A stretch of DNA of 64,000 nt from Halorhabdus tiamatea SARL4B (lineage in GTDB: Archaea > Halobacteriota > Halobacteria > Halobacteriales > Haloarculaceae), in the NCBI RefSeq assembly GCF_000470655.1, contig NC_021913.1, positions 62,001 through 126,000 of the forward strand, read 5' to 3'. The stretch's first letter is position 1. Each line of letters opens with the position of its first letter. Shown here one piece after another: positions 1 to 10,195 of this stretch. The notes beneath the pieces are model-generated. The model searched no databases. It was not told the origin of the DNA and was given only the letters and a program-made list of their open reading frames with translations. The translations under genes and the position numbers were made by a program.

Positions 1-974
1 AATGCCAACCCTCCATCGCCAGTGTCTACGTCCGATTCAAACAGCGTCCGCCGACGATCATTCGGAATGCCTGGGCCATTGTCGCGGATGGTCAGCCAGA
101 CAGCGTCGTCGGCGACCGTGATCGTGATTTCGACGTAGGGATCGTCGGCGTCGTTGTGCTCGACAGCGTTCTCTAGGAGATTATCAACCACTGACTGGAG
201 TCCAGCGTTCGCGTAGACGAGTGCCGTCTCGGGGAGGTCTGTCCGGACGTCGATCGGGTGGGTTTCGTCTAGTCTGTCAGCCACTTCGGCCGTGATCGAC
301 GTGAGATCGATCGGCTCGAAATCAGCCGTACCGACCAGTGTTTTAGTGATGGCCTCGGTCGTCTCGATGCGTTCGATCGCCTCGTCGGCCTTTTCGACGA
401 CGAGGTGGGGACTCTCGATATCAGTATCGTCGATATCAAGCTGTGTGCGAAGAAGTTCACTCCGAGAAGCGATGACACTCAAGTCATTGCGGAGATCATG
501 ACGAATGAGCTTGTTGACGAACCTCAACGCGTCAGTGACGGCCTCTGCCTGTTGAGCATCGACGCGGGCTTGCGCGTAATAGTAACTGGTAAGAAACCCT
601 GCAAGCGCCCCAACCTCGATGGCCACGAGCAGTGGGAAGACCGGCTCGGTGACGGCTCGTGATTCGTACTGTCGGACAAGCACTGTCGCGAAAAACGCAC
701 CGCCAATGACCACAGCGCCGATCAACGTCCGCCACCAGATCGTGTCCAATTCAGCCGATGGAAGGTCACTGTCTGCAAGCCAGTAGCCGGCGAAGATGAT
801 ACCAAGCGCCGGCACTCCGTCTACAACGAGGGCAGCGACCGGACCAAATGACCCATCGAGTGCCCGTAGTTCGATGGCGTGATAGACGGAAGCGATGAAG
901 AGCAGCACGACACCAAACCCGGCGATCAAGTGAGGGACCGGCAACCAGGCATCTGCTTGTTCCGAATGGACCAA
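1..974 (-). CDS. Sensor histidine kinase, C-terminus cut by window edge
   Basis: Phosphotransfer kinase of a haloarchaeal type. Read on the minus strand, the N-terminal third has several hydrophobic stretches (for example LIAGFGVVLLFIASVYHAI and LLVAIEVGALAGFLTSYYYA), consistent with a membrane sensor. They are followed by an H-box reading KLIRHDLRND and an HATPase domain with an N-box (NLLENAVEHN) and a G1 box (DNGPGIP). The frame leaves the window within the G2 box (TGDGG). The frame is open up to 1049 without an ATG; a TTG at 972-974 precedes the first hydrophobic segment and is my preferred start, but it is uncertain. No receiver gene is visible next to it. The ligand is unknown. Confidence 0.85.
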   Translation of the reverse strand, partial: MVHSEQADAWLPVPHLIAGFGVVLLFIASVYHAIELRALDGSFGPVAALVVDGVPALGIIFAGYWLADSDLPSAELDTIWWRTLIGAVVIGGAFFATVLVRQYESRAVTEPVFPLLVAIEVGALAGFLTSYYYAQARVDAQQAEAVTDALRFVNKLIRHDLRNDLSVIASRSELLRTQLDIDDTDIESPHLVVEKADEAIERIETTEAITKTLVGTADFEPIDLTSITAEVADRLDETHPIDVRTDLPETALVYANAGLQSVVDNLLENAVEHNDADDPYVEITITVADDAVWLTIRDNGPGIPNDRRRTLFESDVDTGDGGLA

Positions 975-1665
975 TGGGATCGTATGATTATGATATCTGC
1001 CCCGTAATAACTGGACTGCCCATTTTCTCAGTCTGTGAACCGTCGATTGTCAATGCAACCGAGCGGACTGTTATCTGATCCAGAAAGTACTCACAGGATT
1101 TACGTGCGGGGGACCCACACTCTCAAAACGGGTCGGTTTTTGCCGACCCAGGCGATACGCCTCGCCTCGCGTGTTGGGATTCAGTATCGTGGTTCCCCTG
1201 CCACGTTGAATCCCGAGGGGGCGGTCCGACTCATCAATTGCTGACTTCAGGGTGACCCCCACCCTCGGACGCCCCCTCTCCCCCGTCTTCTGACACTAAC
1301 CATCGTAACATGACGTGACGAATTCCTGAAACCACCCCATAGCACTTACATTCCCCAAGCTTGTATTTGGTATTGGCTGGCTATCAAATGCTGGCCTGAA
1401 ATATTGGCGAGTCTCTTTACACAGGGAACTGCCCCTTCCCTGTCGAGAGACAAGAGGCACGGGACTGCGCTCCAGCGTGTTGCTCGCTCACTCCCACTGT
1501 CTGGATCCGTGTCAACACGCTTTCGACGACAGATCGATATCGGATCGATAATACGTCGTCACACAGCACTCCGGACGCTTTTCGACTCGATGGCCGAGCT
1601 GACCCACCGATCGCCTTCCTATCCGCTTCCGGCAACTCAATGCCGATCACGTAGTAACCCACTCG
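975..1665. other. Gene-free stretch with a possible TnpB-tail relic
   Basis: I see no convincing gene here. Around 1110-1240 the minus strand reads a short peptide tail (NHDTESQHARRGVSPGSAKTDPF) and GC-rich text that resemble the 3' tails of haloarchaeal IS1341-type elements as I remember them. There is no recognisable upstream transposase body. This is a weak, memory-based resemblance. The remaining open frames are short and lack codon bias. Confidence 0.25.
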
Positions 1666-3237
1666 TCAGTCTTGTTCTTCACGCGCTCGCTGGCGATTCG
1701 CCACCTTCTCGATCTCTTCGCGAAGAGCATCCAGCTCGTCTTCGAGACGAGCCTGCCGTTCGAGCAACTGTTCGATATCCGGTGTGATCACGTCAGATTG
1801 GCCGATCTCGATCGTCGCAAGGTGCTGCCCAGTCTGCACCCGCTCCGCGTCAGTGTTGTCGGCGAGGTGCTCCCGAAGATGAGCCGAAGCGCCTGGTGGC
1901 CCATGAACGAGTGAAATCCCCAGTGGATCAGCCTCGCGAGCGAACTCAAGCAAATCGTTCGCGGCGGCGTGGCCAGACATCCCACCAATCTCACGGACCC
2001 ACGAAGTGGGCACACGAATCTCCTGCTCCTGGAAGCCGAAGTCGTCGGTCTCGGGATCGTAGTCTTCGGCAGCCGGCAGCGCTGTGATCTGGACGTCGGC
2101 GTCGTCGCCCGGCGCGTCGAGGATCTCTCGACCAGGCGTCCCTTCGGCCTGGTAGCCGATGAAGAGCACTCGTGCCTCGTCGTAGTGCCGGGCGAGGTCC
2201 CGCAGGTAGTACGGCGACCAGCCGCCGGTAAGCATCCCCGACGGCGCGACGATGATCGGCGCGTTGTCGCCGTCAAGAAGGCGCTCTCGTTCGTCCATCG
2301 TCTCGGGCGTCCAGGCACAGTCCGGGGTGAATGGCTCGGCGTCGTTGGAGTTGATCCGGTAGTTGATTATGGAATCGCCCATGAACTCGTCCTGGCAGAA
2401 GACCTCGTAGACAGGCATCGAGTCCGTGATCATCCCGTCGTAGACGATCGACGGCTTGCCATCGACAGCGCCCCGAAGATCGTCCTCTCGTTCTCGGAAG
2501 AGCTGGAGGATCTCCTGGGCCCGACCGACGGCGAACGTCGGGATGAGGACGGGGATTCCCGCCGCTTGGGCTTGCTTGGCCTGCTCGTAGACCTCAGTCC
2601 GGGCGTCGCTGAACGAGCGGTGCTGCATCGTATCTCCGTACGTGGACTCAAGGAGGAGTTCGTCGGCCTCCGGCGGGTCGTCGATGTCGTCCAGGTGGGC
2701 GCTCCGACCACCGAGGTCGCCGGAGAAAACGATACGCCGCTCGTCGAATTCGAGGGCGAGCCACGCACTCCCCAGCAGGTGCGCGGCGTCGCCGAACTCG
2801 TAGGTGACGTTGAGGTGATGGTCGCGATCGTAGCCGACGCTGGTGACGCGATCGAGGACGCGCTCGACGTCGTCGCTGGTGAACTCCTGCGGTCGCCCGA
2901 GTTCCTCAGCCTCCTGCTTGTGAATCTGGAGTGAGTCGTGGAGGAGAATCGTCGCGAGGGCGTTCGTCGGCCGCGTCATGATGATCGACGCGTCGTCGGC
3001 GAACAGGCCACGCTGCTCGGCGACGGGCAGCCCGCCGATGTGGTCGATATGGGCGTGGGTGATGAACACCGCGTCGATCTGCCCGGGTTCCAGCCCGCGA
3101 AACGTGGGGAACTCAGCCGTGTGGGACTGCTTCAGGCCGCAATCGACGAGGTAGTCACGATCGCCAGCCTGGACCTGATAGCACGATCGCCCGACCTCTT
3201 CGACCCCACCACGCGGCGTGATCTCGAACTCGCTCAC
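1666..3237 (-). CDS. Beta-CASP family metallo-beta-lactamase nuclease
   Basis: A 523-aa zinc-dependent nuclease of the CPSF73/RNase J superfamily, expected to act on RNA ends or to cleave RNA in the cytoplasm. The metal site HAHIDH is at residues 61-66. GDLGG lies in the second half of the lactamase fold. Beta-CASP motifs are visible: PTFAVGRAQE, APSGMLTGG and GGMSGHA, with a late VHGPP histidine. No N-terminal KH domains are present, so it is not the long archaeal aCPSF1. A C-terminal coiled coil of charged residues (RQARLEDELDALREEIEKV) is unusual and may mediate oligomerisation. It is monocistronic, and the neighbours give no hint of a partner. Its exact substrate cannot be told from sequence. 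Confidence 0.9.
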   Translation of the reverse strand: MSEFEITPRGGVEEVGRSCYQVQAGDRDYLVDCGLKQSHTAEFPTFRGLEPGQIDAVFITHAHIDHIGGLPVAEQRGLFADDASIIMTRPTNALATILLHDSLQIHKQEAEELGRPQEFTSDDVERVLDRVTSVGYDRDHHLNVTYEFGDAAHLLGSAWLALEFDERRIVFSGDLGGRSAHLDDIDDPPEADELLLESTYGDTMQHRSFSDARTEVYEQAKQAQAAGIPVLIPTFAVGRAQEILQLFREREDDLRGAVDGKPSIVYDGMITDSMPVYEVFCQDEFMGDSIINYRINSNDAEPFTPDCAWTPETMDERERLLDGDNAPIIVAPSGMLTGGWSPYYLRDLARHYDEARVLFIGYQAEGTPGREILDAPGDDADVQITALPAAEDYDPETDDFGFQEQEIRVPTSWVREIGGMSGHAAANDLLEFAREADPLGISLVHGPPGASAHLREHLADNTDAERVQTGQHLATIEIGQSDVITPDIEQLLERQARLEDELDALREEIEKVANRQRAREEQD

Positions 3238-3396
3238 AGGCGGTAGTTCGCCCCCCAGTCATGTATATCGGTCGGGGTGGTGGCGGCTTCGGTAGCCGAT
3301 ACAATGGCTACTCGGGCTGATGCTGACGACCGATACCTCTTCCAGACGTGCGTGAGAGCGTGACCGTTGGAGGGGCGACCCTCCAGGAGCACACCA

Positions 3397-3585
3397 ATGC
3401 CAGTGAGCGTCGAACTGTCCGGCGATCTCTTCGCAACGCTTCAAGACCAGCACGGTGGGACCGCCCGTGACGCCGTCGAGGACGCCGCGCTGCTGTACCT
3501 CACTCTCGAAAACCCCGAGGAGATGATCGAGGGCATCGAGAGTTCTGACGACATCGCAGCTGGACGGGATCGTGACTCGGAGTAG
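3397..3585 (+). CDS. Small acidic protein, 62 aa
   Basis: I do not recognise the family. The reading starts MPVSVELSGDLFATLQDQHGG and ends in an acidic tail. An upstream in-frame ATG at 3367 exists, but the segment between is arginine-rich and unlike the rest, so I chose 3397. The pattern of a short beta stretch followed by a helix (TARDAVEDAALLYLTL) is reminiscent of ribbon-helix-helix or antitoxin-like proteins, which is inference only. It lies 65 nt upstream of a lipoprotein gene on the same strand. Confidence 0.55.
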   Translation: MPVSVELSGDLFATLQDQHGGTARDAVEDAALLYLTLENPEEMIEGIESSDDIAAGRDRDSE

Positions 3586-3649
3586 AGTCTGAGTAATCCG
3601 GCTCCCACCGTGCCCCTACTATTTTCTCCTCTCGCCGACAGCTTCGTGT

Positions 3650-4585
3650 ATGGATCGCCGCGCGTATCTAACAGCGGTTGCGGCCACGATTGGGATGGCT
3701 GGTTGCAGTGGGGGCGACGACGAGACGGACTCCTCTCCAACAGCCACGACGACGCCTGCACCAGCGTCTCCGACGTCAACGGAGGAAGGTACCCCAACAC
3801 CCACGCCGACAGCGACACCCACCGAGACAGACACACCTACGGAGACAGACACGCCTACGGAGACAACCACGACCGCGTCGCCGGCCGAGTTCGAAGTGGT
3901 GGGACTGTCTCTCCCAGGCCAGGTTGCGGCTGGTGAGTCGTATCGGATCGAGATCACGATTCGGAACGCTGGCGGGCAAGACGGCACGTGGCAGGGAGAT
4001 CTCTACGTTCGACCGCGATCTGGCGATCGCGTCAGAGAGTGGGAGACGCCATCCACAGTCCAGGTCTTCGTTCCTGCTGGCGAAACACAGACCTGGGAGA
4101 GCGAACCTGTCTCCCTCGACCAAGCTGGATATACAATCGACTACCGCCTCGGTGAAAGCGGCCCCATCACTTCGATAGAGGTGACTGGTAATACGGCGCC
4201 GATCATTCAAGACGTCAATCTCGTTTCCGAGTGGGAGAACTATGGCGATGCTGTCGAGAAAGCTCTCTCTTCGGCGACGATCGGCGAGCCGATCACGATC
4301 GCGTGGCGCTATCAGTACTACGTCGAGAACTCCACACATCACGTTTTCGAGCAGTGCCGGGTCTTTGGACCCGACGGCAATCGGGTGACAATGGACCAGT
4401 ACGAGGACAATCAGATCGCCTCAAAGAATGGCTGGGGCGTCTTCGAACACGGGATGACCTTTACGACGACGAATGCTGATCCGGGCGAGTACACTGCTGA
4501 AGTACTGCTTCGCGATGAGACGGGCGACGGGACATCCGAAGCAGCGACGGTGACGTTCACGCTCGAAGAACCCTCAAACTCCTGA
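3650..4585 (+). CDS. Haloarchaeal lipoprotein with CARDB-like domain
   Basis: A 311-aa exported protein. The N-terminus MDRRAYLTAVAATIGMAGCSGG carries twin arginines and a lipobox ending in Cys19, as in Tat-exported haloarchaeal lipoproteins. A low-complexity Thr/Pro/Glu linker (residues about 28-75), typical of surface tethers and likely glycosylated, follows. Residues 80-170 look like a CARDB/DUF11-type immunoglobulin fold (IEITIRNAGGQDGTWQGDLYV, then PAGETQTWE). The C-terminal 130 residues are a second beta-rich domain that I do not recognise. It acts outside the membrane, and its ligand is unknown. Confidence 0.85.
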   Translation: MDRRAYLTAVAATIGMAGCSGGDDETDSSPTATTTPAPASPTSTEEGTPTPTPTATPTETDTPTETDTPTETTTTASPAEFEVVGLSLPGQVAAGESYRIEITIRNAGGQDGTWQGDLYVRPRSGDRVREWETPSTVQVFVPAGETQTWESEPVSLDQAGYTIDYRLGESGPITSIEVTGNTAPIIQDVNLVSEWENYGDAVEKALSSATIGEPITIAWRYQYYVENSTHHVFEQCRVFGPDGNRVTMDQYEDNQIASKNGWGVFEHGMTFTTTNADPGEYTAEVLLRDETGDGTSEAATVTFTLEEPSNS

Positions 4586-4730
4586 GTCGCCACTCCGGAT
4601 CCGACCGCCGGGGTGGCCACCCCGTCGTTCACCACCGACTGCGAGACTGTTCCGCAACACCGAGACATCCGTGCCCGCTGTTACTGTACTCTCACCCCAA
4701 CAAGGCAGCCGGGCGTCTGACGGGAATATT

Positions 4731-4757
4731 TGAAGTCACAGAACGCACAGAACGATA
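4731..4757 (+). promoter_or_regulatory. Tandem cacagaacg boxes upstream of parA
   Basis: The 19-mer tcacagaacgcacagaacg lies at 4736-4754, ending 10 nt before the parA start. It occurs again, identical, inside the partner gene at 5675-5693, and a variant lies at 5880-5898. Such iterated boxes at a ParA operon suggest a centromere (parS) or operator bound by the partner protein. This is inference from position and repetition. A perfect palindrome, ggggtggccacccc, also lies at 4610-4623. Confidence 0.45.
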
Positions 4758-4764
4758 GGAGATC

Positions 4765-5535
4765 ATGACACGCCGAATCGGCATCACGAACCAGAAGGGG
4801 GGCGTCGCGAAGACGACGGACACGATCAACGTCGCCGGAGCGCTCGCTGCACAGGGCGAGAGCGTACTCGCGATCGATATGGACCCACAGGGCTACCTGA
4901 CCCATCGCCTCGGCTATGAGGACGCCTACGCGTCCGATCCACCGTCACTGTACGATGCGCTCGAATCACCGAACGAATACGACGTTGCTGATCTGGTCGT
5001 CCACCACGAAGAGTTCGACCTCCTGCCGGCGAACATCGACATGTTCCGCCTGGAGCAGGACCTCATCGCTTCGGGGATGCGACCACGGATGCGACTCCCC
5101 CTCCTCCTCGAGGGCGTCGATGAGTGGGACGTCATCCTGATCGACGCCCCACCGTCACTCGGCCCACTGAACGACAACGTCGTCCTGGCGACCGAGGAGC
5201 TCCTGGTGCCGGTCGAGGCCGACGACAGTTCCCAGCTGGCGCTGAACCATCTCCTCCGGCAGCTGGACACGTTGGAAGACAACTATAGCACGACGATCGA
5301 CATCGCCGGCGTGATCGTCTCGAACGTCAGCTACCCCCTGGACAACGAGCAGGAAGCGGCGATCGAGTGGTACGACGAGCGCTTCGAGGGGCACGTTCCG
5401 GTGTGGGTCGTCCGTACGCGGGCGGCAATCAAGCGAGCCATGAAAGAAGGCGGATCGGTGTTCGCAGACAACGCCGAGGAGGTAGACATGACCGACGTCT
5501 TCGCGGAGATCGCGACGGAGGTGGCCGATGGCTGA
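4765..5535 (+). CDS. parA: ParA-family partition ATPase
   Basis: A 256-aa deviant Walker ATPase that moves or positions DNA by ATP-dependent binding to the nucleoid. The deviant Walker A KGGVAKTT is at residues 11-18. DMDPQG (Walker A' region) is near residue 39, and VILIDAPPSLG gives the Walker B. Its start is fixed by the immediate Walker A context MTRRIGITNQ. It overlaps the next gene by 8 nt, so the two are co-translated. There is no N-terminal HTH, so regulation probably comes from the partner. Together with the repeats this is a plasmid-type segregation cassette. Confidence 0.92.
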   Translation: MTRRIGITNQKGGVAKTTDTINVAGALAAQGESVLAIDMDPQGYLTHRLGYEDAYASDPPSLYDALESPNEYDVADLVVHHEEFDLLPANIDMFRLEQDLIASGMRPRMRLPLLLEGVDEWDVILIDAPPSLGPLNDNVVLATEELLVPVEADDSSQLALNHLLRQLDTLEDNYSTTIDIAGVIVSNVSYPLDNEQEAAIEWYDERFEGHVPVWVVRTRAAIKRAMKEGGSVFADNAEEVDMTDVFAEIATEVADG

Positions 5536-5923
5536 CGAGATCGACGACCGGCTGAGCCGTCGGTTCGAGACCACCGAAGACGATCGCGACCAGGAGGACA
5601 GCGACGACGCACCCCAGCAGTTGGAGGCCGAAATGAGTTCCATAGAATCACAGACTTCCGAGAACGACCAGACTTCACAGAACGCACAGAACGTCAAGAA
5701 GGAATGGAACGTCCGGAGTTTCTACCTCGACGACGACCTCAACAGTAGCCTCTCGACAGCGTTCAAGCGCCTGGATCTGGAGCTCTCGGAGTCTGACACT
5801 GATATCGATCTCAAGAAGACTCGCCACTTCTACCCGCTCCTCGTCGAACTCGGTTTGGAACGGTTGGAAGAGATGGACATCACAGAAGTCACAGAACGAC
5901 TGGAAAGCAAGGACTCGGTATAG
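5528..5923 (+). CDS. Probable ParA partner (centromere-binding candidate)
   Basis: 131 aa, overlapping parA. Residues 1-55 are acidic and low complexity, with a Gln/Asn/Ser-rich stretch (TSENDQTSQNAQN) encoded by the same DNA repeat that lies upstream of parA. The C-terminal 75 residues (WNVRSFYLDDDLNSSLSTAFKRLDLELSE, then LVELGLERLEEM) are predicted strand-helix-helix, in the style of ribbon-helix-helix partition proteins. No ParB HTH motif is visible. The role as DNA-binding partner is inferred from position and layout, not from recognised homology. Confidence 0.7.
   Translation: MADEIDDRLSRRFETTEDDRDQEDSDDAPQQLEAEMSSIESQTSENDQTSQNAQNVKKEWNVRSFYLDDDLNSSLSTAFKRLDLELSESDTDIDLKKTRHFYPLLVELGLERLEEMDITEVTERLESKDSV
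5675..5693 (+). repeat. Second copy of the ParA-locus 19-mer
   Basis: Identical to 4736-4754 and embedded in the partner gene; a degenerate third copy (tcacagaagtcacagaacg) is at 5880-5898 near the gene end. It could be a coding coincidence in a Gln/Asn-rich stretch, but exact identity over 19 nt with a non-coding copy upstream of parA argues for a DNA function. Confidence 0.5.
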
Positions 5924-5996
5924 CGTCATGTAGTCCATTGGGGTGAAAGTGTGACGGAAAGAGATTAGTAGCACTACTTCTAACTGTAATACAGGA

Positions 5997-6287
5997 ATGT
6001 CCAGTAATACTGACGACGGGGAAGTTATCCGCGTGTCCAGGAAGGGGCAGGCGACGATCCCCAAGCAGCTGCGTGAACGGTTCGGCATCGACACGCCAGG
6101 AAAGGTACTGATCCACGAAGAGAATGGGAGCATCGTGGTCGATCCCCTCCCCTCGGTCGAAGAGATGCAGGGCGTCCACGCCGGACGCTACGAGAAGGGT
6201 GAGGTCCTCGAGCACCTGCGGGAGATGAAAGACGAGGACAAGCAGCTCGAACGTGAGCGCGACGAGAGACTCGAACGCCATCAATGA
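5997..6287 (+). CDS. vapB: VapB-like AbrB antitoxin (module 1)
   Basis: A 96-aa swapped-hairpin AbrB/SpoVT domain protein. The motif VSRKGQATIPKQLRERFGID at residues 13-32 is the hallmark. The tail (residues 55-96) is charged and helical and would wrap the toxin. The gene is preceded by gtaatac at 5986-5992, a half-site also found as an inverted pair upstream of the second vapB at 13.3 kb. Its stop overlaps an ATG at 6284-6286 (ATGA), where the toxin gene must have begun. That toxin gene now lies 1.6 kb downstream, beyond a TnpB element. Confidence 0.88.
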   Translation: MSSNTDDGEVIRVSRKGQATIPKQLRERFGIDTPGKVLIHEENGSIVVDPLPSVEEMQGVHAGRYEKGEVLEHLREMKDEDKQLERERDERLERHQ

Positions 6288-6357
6288 CGGATGGCAAGTG
6301 GAAGCCCACCTATTCACGGGTGGGTCCGAGCGACAGCACGGCCCGACAGTCTACACG

Positions 6358-6501
6358 CTACGGCTCGTCTGGATGTTCCACATTGTCGAGTCCGGTTCTC
6401 ACTAACTCGATGTATGCTTCGGTGAGAGTCTGGTCAGTGTCTTCGGCCCACTCTTTCACTTGGCCGTGGAGCGACCACGGAATATCCACGTTCGGACGCA
6501 T
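6358..6501 (-). CDS. 47-aa ribbon-helix-helix-like protein of the TnpB element
   Basis: Begins MRPNVDIPWSLHGQVKEWAE and continues with a second amphipathic helix (TLTEAYIELVRTGLDNVE), which is a compact strand-helix-helix layout. It is divergent from tnpB and lies wholly within the element. I recall similar small genes beside haloarchaeal IS1341 tnpB genes. It could repress tnpB from the shared 45-nt spacer, which is inference. It is too short for most gene finders. Confidence 0.7.
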   Translation of the reverse strand: MRPNVDIPWSLHGQVKEWAEDTDQTLTEAYIELVRTGLDNVEHPDEP

Positions 6502-6545
6502 CAGTGACAAGACTTTAGGACCACAAGACCATAGAAGTTGGTGTC

Positions 6546-7817
<1,272 letters not shown>

Positions 7818-7845
7818 GAGAAAGTCGCTCGTGTGGTGGTTCGGC

Positions 7846-8343
7846 ATGAGCCGAGACCGCCAACGCGAGGAATCCTCATCCCTTCAGGGTGGGGAGGATG
7901 TCAAGGACTTCGTCTTCGACACAGAGCCGCTCATCGCGTATTTTTACGACGAACCCGGCGCTTCCGATGTGACCGAGCGGCTTCAGACGATCGAGCGAGA
8001 AGAGGCGACCGGCGCGATCTCCCACGCGACCGCCACCGAAGTGGTTTACAAAATCGCACGTTTCGAAACCGGTGACCCGAACCGAACCCCACCTGGCGAT
8101 GACGAGTTCGATGTCGGGGAGCAGGATCTGCGCATTCTCCGCGGCTATGGGGTGACGATCGAGACGCCCTCCTGGAGCACCGTGGCCCGGATCAAAGGCG
8201 CGGGTGGTATCTCACTCGGCGATTCGTACGCTGCCGCGCTGGCACTCGAAGAGGAAGCGACACTCGTCGTTGGAGCGGACCCAGAGTTCGGTGACCTGTC
8301 TGAGGACATCGACCTGCATCAAATCCGCGAAAGCCCTGTCTGA
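7846..8343 (+). CDS. vapC: VapC-like PIN toxin separated from its start by the IS
   Basis: PIN-domain endoribonuclease. The conserved body starts at KDFVFDTEPLIAYFYDE (from 7903), with first acidic residue FDTEP, a middle Glu (ATATEVVYK) and later GDSYAAALAL and VVGADPEF. It lacks its own ATG at the expected place. The ancestral start is the ATG at 6284, now cut off by the TnpB element. The only in-frame ATG close by, at 7846, lies inside the element's right end and would add 18 residues. Either a fused toxin is still made, or the gene is dead and vapB is an orphan antitoxin. Confidence 0.75.
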   Translation: MSRDRQREESSSLQGGEDVKDFVFDTEPLIAYFYDEPGASDVTERLQTIEREEATGAISHATATEVVYKIARFETGDPNRTPPGDDEFDVGEQDLRILRGYGVTIETPSWSTVARIKGAGGISLGDSYAAALALEEEATLVVGADPEFGDLSEDIDLHQIRESPV

Positions 8344-8439
8344 CCCGTACTGGATACCTGTTTCCCTGCCTCAACCCTACCCTCACGTCCACACGAACGG
8401 GTCCGCACGGCGCTGTTCTCTCGTTTCGCCAGTTCTTCG

Positions 8440-8862
8440 CTACACGTGGTCAGCGAACCAGTCAGGCGCGCCTGTGTACTCTGCCCAGCAGTGCTTGTGA
8501 CACGGCTCGCCCCGCGGGTTCGGGATCGCCTCGTCGAGATCGACCTGGTCGCCACAGAGATCACACTCCGCACTGTGGCCATGCATCCGCTGGTCAGCTG
8601 AGAGGTTCTTCGTCTCGATGTAGAGTTCGTGTAGCGAGCGCGGCGTCAGCCGGACGAGGACTTTCTCTCTGTCGTTGTCGTCGCGCTTCTCCGGTGTGTA
8701 CGTCAGCACCCAATCCTGCCCTTCCTCACCATCGCCAGCTGGCCCAAGCGAGACTGTCTGTGCCAGCTCGTCGGGAACGTAGTGCCATTCGTTGTCGGCG
8801 AAGCGAGGGTAGTGGCCCTCCGGACGTGGATCCTCTGGATCGACGTCATCATTCTCCGTCAT
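8440..8862 (-). CDS. Uncharacterised protein with CxxC pair, 140 aa
   Basis: I do not recognise the family by name. The N-terminal half is acidic with a WHYVPDELA segment. The middle (VLTYTPEKRDDNDREKVLVRLTPRSLHELY) looks like a compact alpha/beta unit. The C-terminus has a Cys-rich cluster, CDLCGDQV followed 20 residues later by CHKHCWAEY, likely a treble-clef zinc site that could bind nucleic acid. It stands alone on the minus strand between the split vapBC and the next operon. Confidence 0.7.
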   Translation of the reverse strand: MTENDDVDPEDPRPEGHYPRFADNEWHYVPDELAQTVSLGPAGDGEEGQDWVLTYTPEKRDDNDREKVLVRLTPRSLHELYIETKNLSADQRMHGHSAECDLCGDQVDLDEAIPNPRGEPCHKHCWAEYTGAPDWFADHV

Positions 8863-9066
8863 GGGAAATCACTCTCTGGGATCATGAGGAACGATGGATA
8901 CATCATAGTTCCCGTCTCGTAGCACTCAAGCGCGAAGCCAACAGCGACGGTCCGAACGCCTGAATCTTCCAGTCCATCCTCAATGACATGGATTGAGGGT
9001 CGAGCTACCGAGGGCTGTTACAACGGTCATCACCGCGCGCGAGGCGATACAAAGTTCGCCAGTATC

Positions 9067-10056
9067 TCACTCGCCAGCGGACGATTCGTGGAACGACCGC
9101 CCGGAGCGAAACTCGGTGAGTTCATCGATGCGATCTTCGAGTTCGTCGATCTCTTTGCGAAGTTCCTCAGCTTCATCGCCCTCTGTGGCTGCCAGCTGGT
9201 CTTTGAGTCCCTGGAGGCGTGTTTCCTTCTCGTCTTCGTCAACGTCAGCTTTGCGTACGTACTCGGACTGATCGATTTCGTAGACGTCGTCCTCAGCGAG
9301 TTCGGTCACGTCGAGGGCGTCGTCAACCTTGTCCGGATCAACGGTAGTGAGTCGTTCGCGTTCGATGCCAGCGCTCTCGAAGGCGTTCAGCACCAACGCA
9401 TCGTCTTTGAGTGAGCGATTCCGACGCGTCGTGCGCTGGACGGAGCCAAACTGTCCGCTGACGGGTTGGTCGTGATGGAGTCGATCGAGGAGGATACTCC
9501 GGATGTCCTTGCGCAACGCGTTGGCGTTGCGCTGGACGTCCGAGAGCAGCGTGTAGAGATTCACGAGAGCGGGCGTCTCCGCATTTTCGAGAGTAGCAAG
9601 ATCGTGGCGTTCGAGGGCGTCGATAAGCAACAGCGCGTCCGCATAGACATCGACGTCCGGCTCGGCGCGCTCCTGGTCGGCGTCGTCAGCACTCGCTTGA
9701 GCTTTGACGAGTGGCGAGCCCGTGGAATTGTCACTCTCAGCAAGCGTGCCGTCGCGGTCGTTGACTTCGAAGCGAGGGTGCAAGGAGAGCACAGTCGCGT
9801 ACGGCTCGGCGTCCGGCGGGAGACGGTCGAGGTCGAACGCGCCGTGTGTGTCCTGGATCCGCCGGTAGAGTGTCTCGAACTGATCTTGCTGGAGCGGGAT
9901 CGACTCATCATCATCACGATATTGGATTACTACGCGGGATTGCTGGACGTCGGTGACAGTGAACGCTTTCCGCGACAGAGGCGTGACGAGGGTCGCATCC
10001 GAGGGTAACTCGTCGAGATTGTCGAGGAGGTTGTGCCACGTCGCAGTGAAGCTCAT
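9067..10056 (-). CDS. Uncharacterised haloarchaeal protein, paralog of 24573-25544
   Basis: 329 aa starting MSFTATWHNLLDNLDELP; a longer frame to 10140 exists, but the paralog starts at this Met. Parts: a small beta domain (residues 1-75), an acidic spacer (about 100-135), a helical segment (VDVYADALLLIDALERH), then a strongly conserved basic block VSGQFGSVQRTTRRNRSLKDD, and a C-terminal coiled coil (EKETRLQGLKDQLAATEGDEAEELRKEIDELE). The basic block preceding VLNAFESAGIERERL looks DNA-binding. I have no family name for it. The copy at 24.6 kb keeps the whole architecture, showing a duplicated accessory gene. Confidence 0.8.
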   Translation of the reverse strand: MSFTATWHNLLDNLDELPSDATLVTPLSRKAFTVTDVQQSRVVIQYRDDDESIPLQQDQFETLYRRIQDTHGAFDLDRLPPDAEPYATVLSLHPRFEVNDRDGTLAESDNSTGSPLVKAQASADDADQERAEPDVDVYADALLLIDALERHDLATLENAETPALVNLYTLLSDVQRNANALRKDIRSILLDRLHHDQPVSGQFGSVQRTTRRNRSLKDDALVLNAFESAGIERERLTTVDPDKVDDALDVTELAEDDVYEIDQSEYVRKADVDEDEKETRLQGLKDQLAATEGDEAEELRKEIDELEDRIDELTEFRSGRSFHESSAGE

Positions 10057-10195
10057 ATCCGAGCATAGCCCCGGTCGGTAGAAAATTATGGGTGTCCCGC
10101 AGGTCCCGCTGGCGACGAGACGTACTACGACGGTGGCCAAAAGTGTGCGATTGTGCGCCGGTTTGGGGCGGCGTTCTTTTTCACTAACGTCGTTC

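Noticed and set aside
1417-1662. An 81-codon minus-strand frame before the beta-CASP gene
   Set aside because: No motif, and residue composition is unlike the acidic proteins around it.
1969-2934. A 321-codon open frame antisense to the beta-CASP nuclease
   Set aside because: Composition is dominated by complement codons of the real gene.
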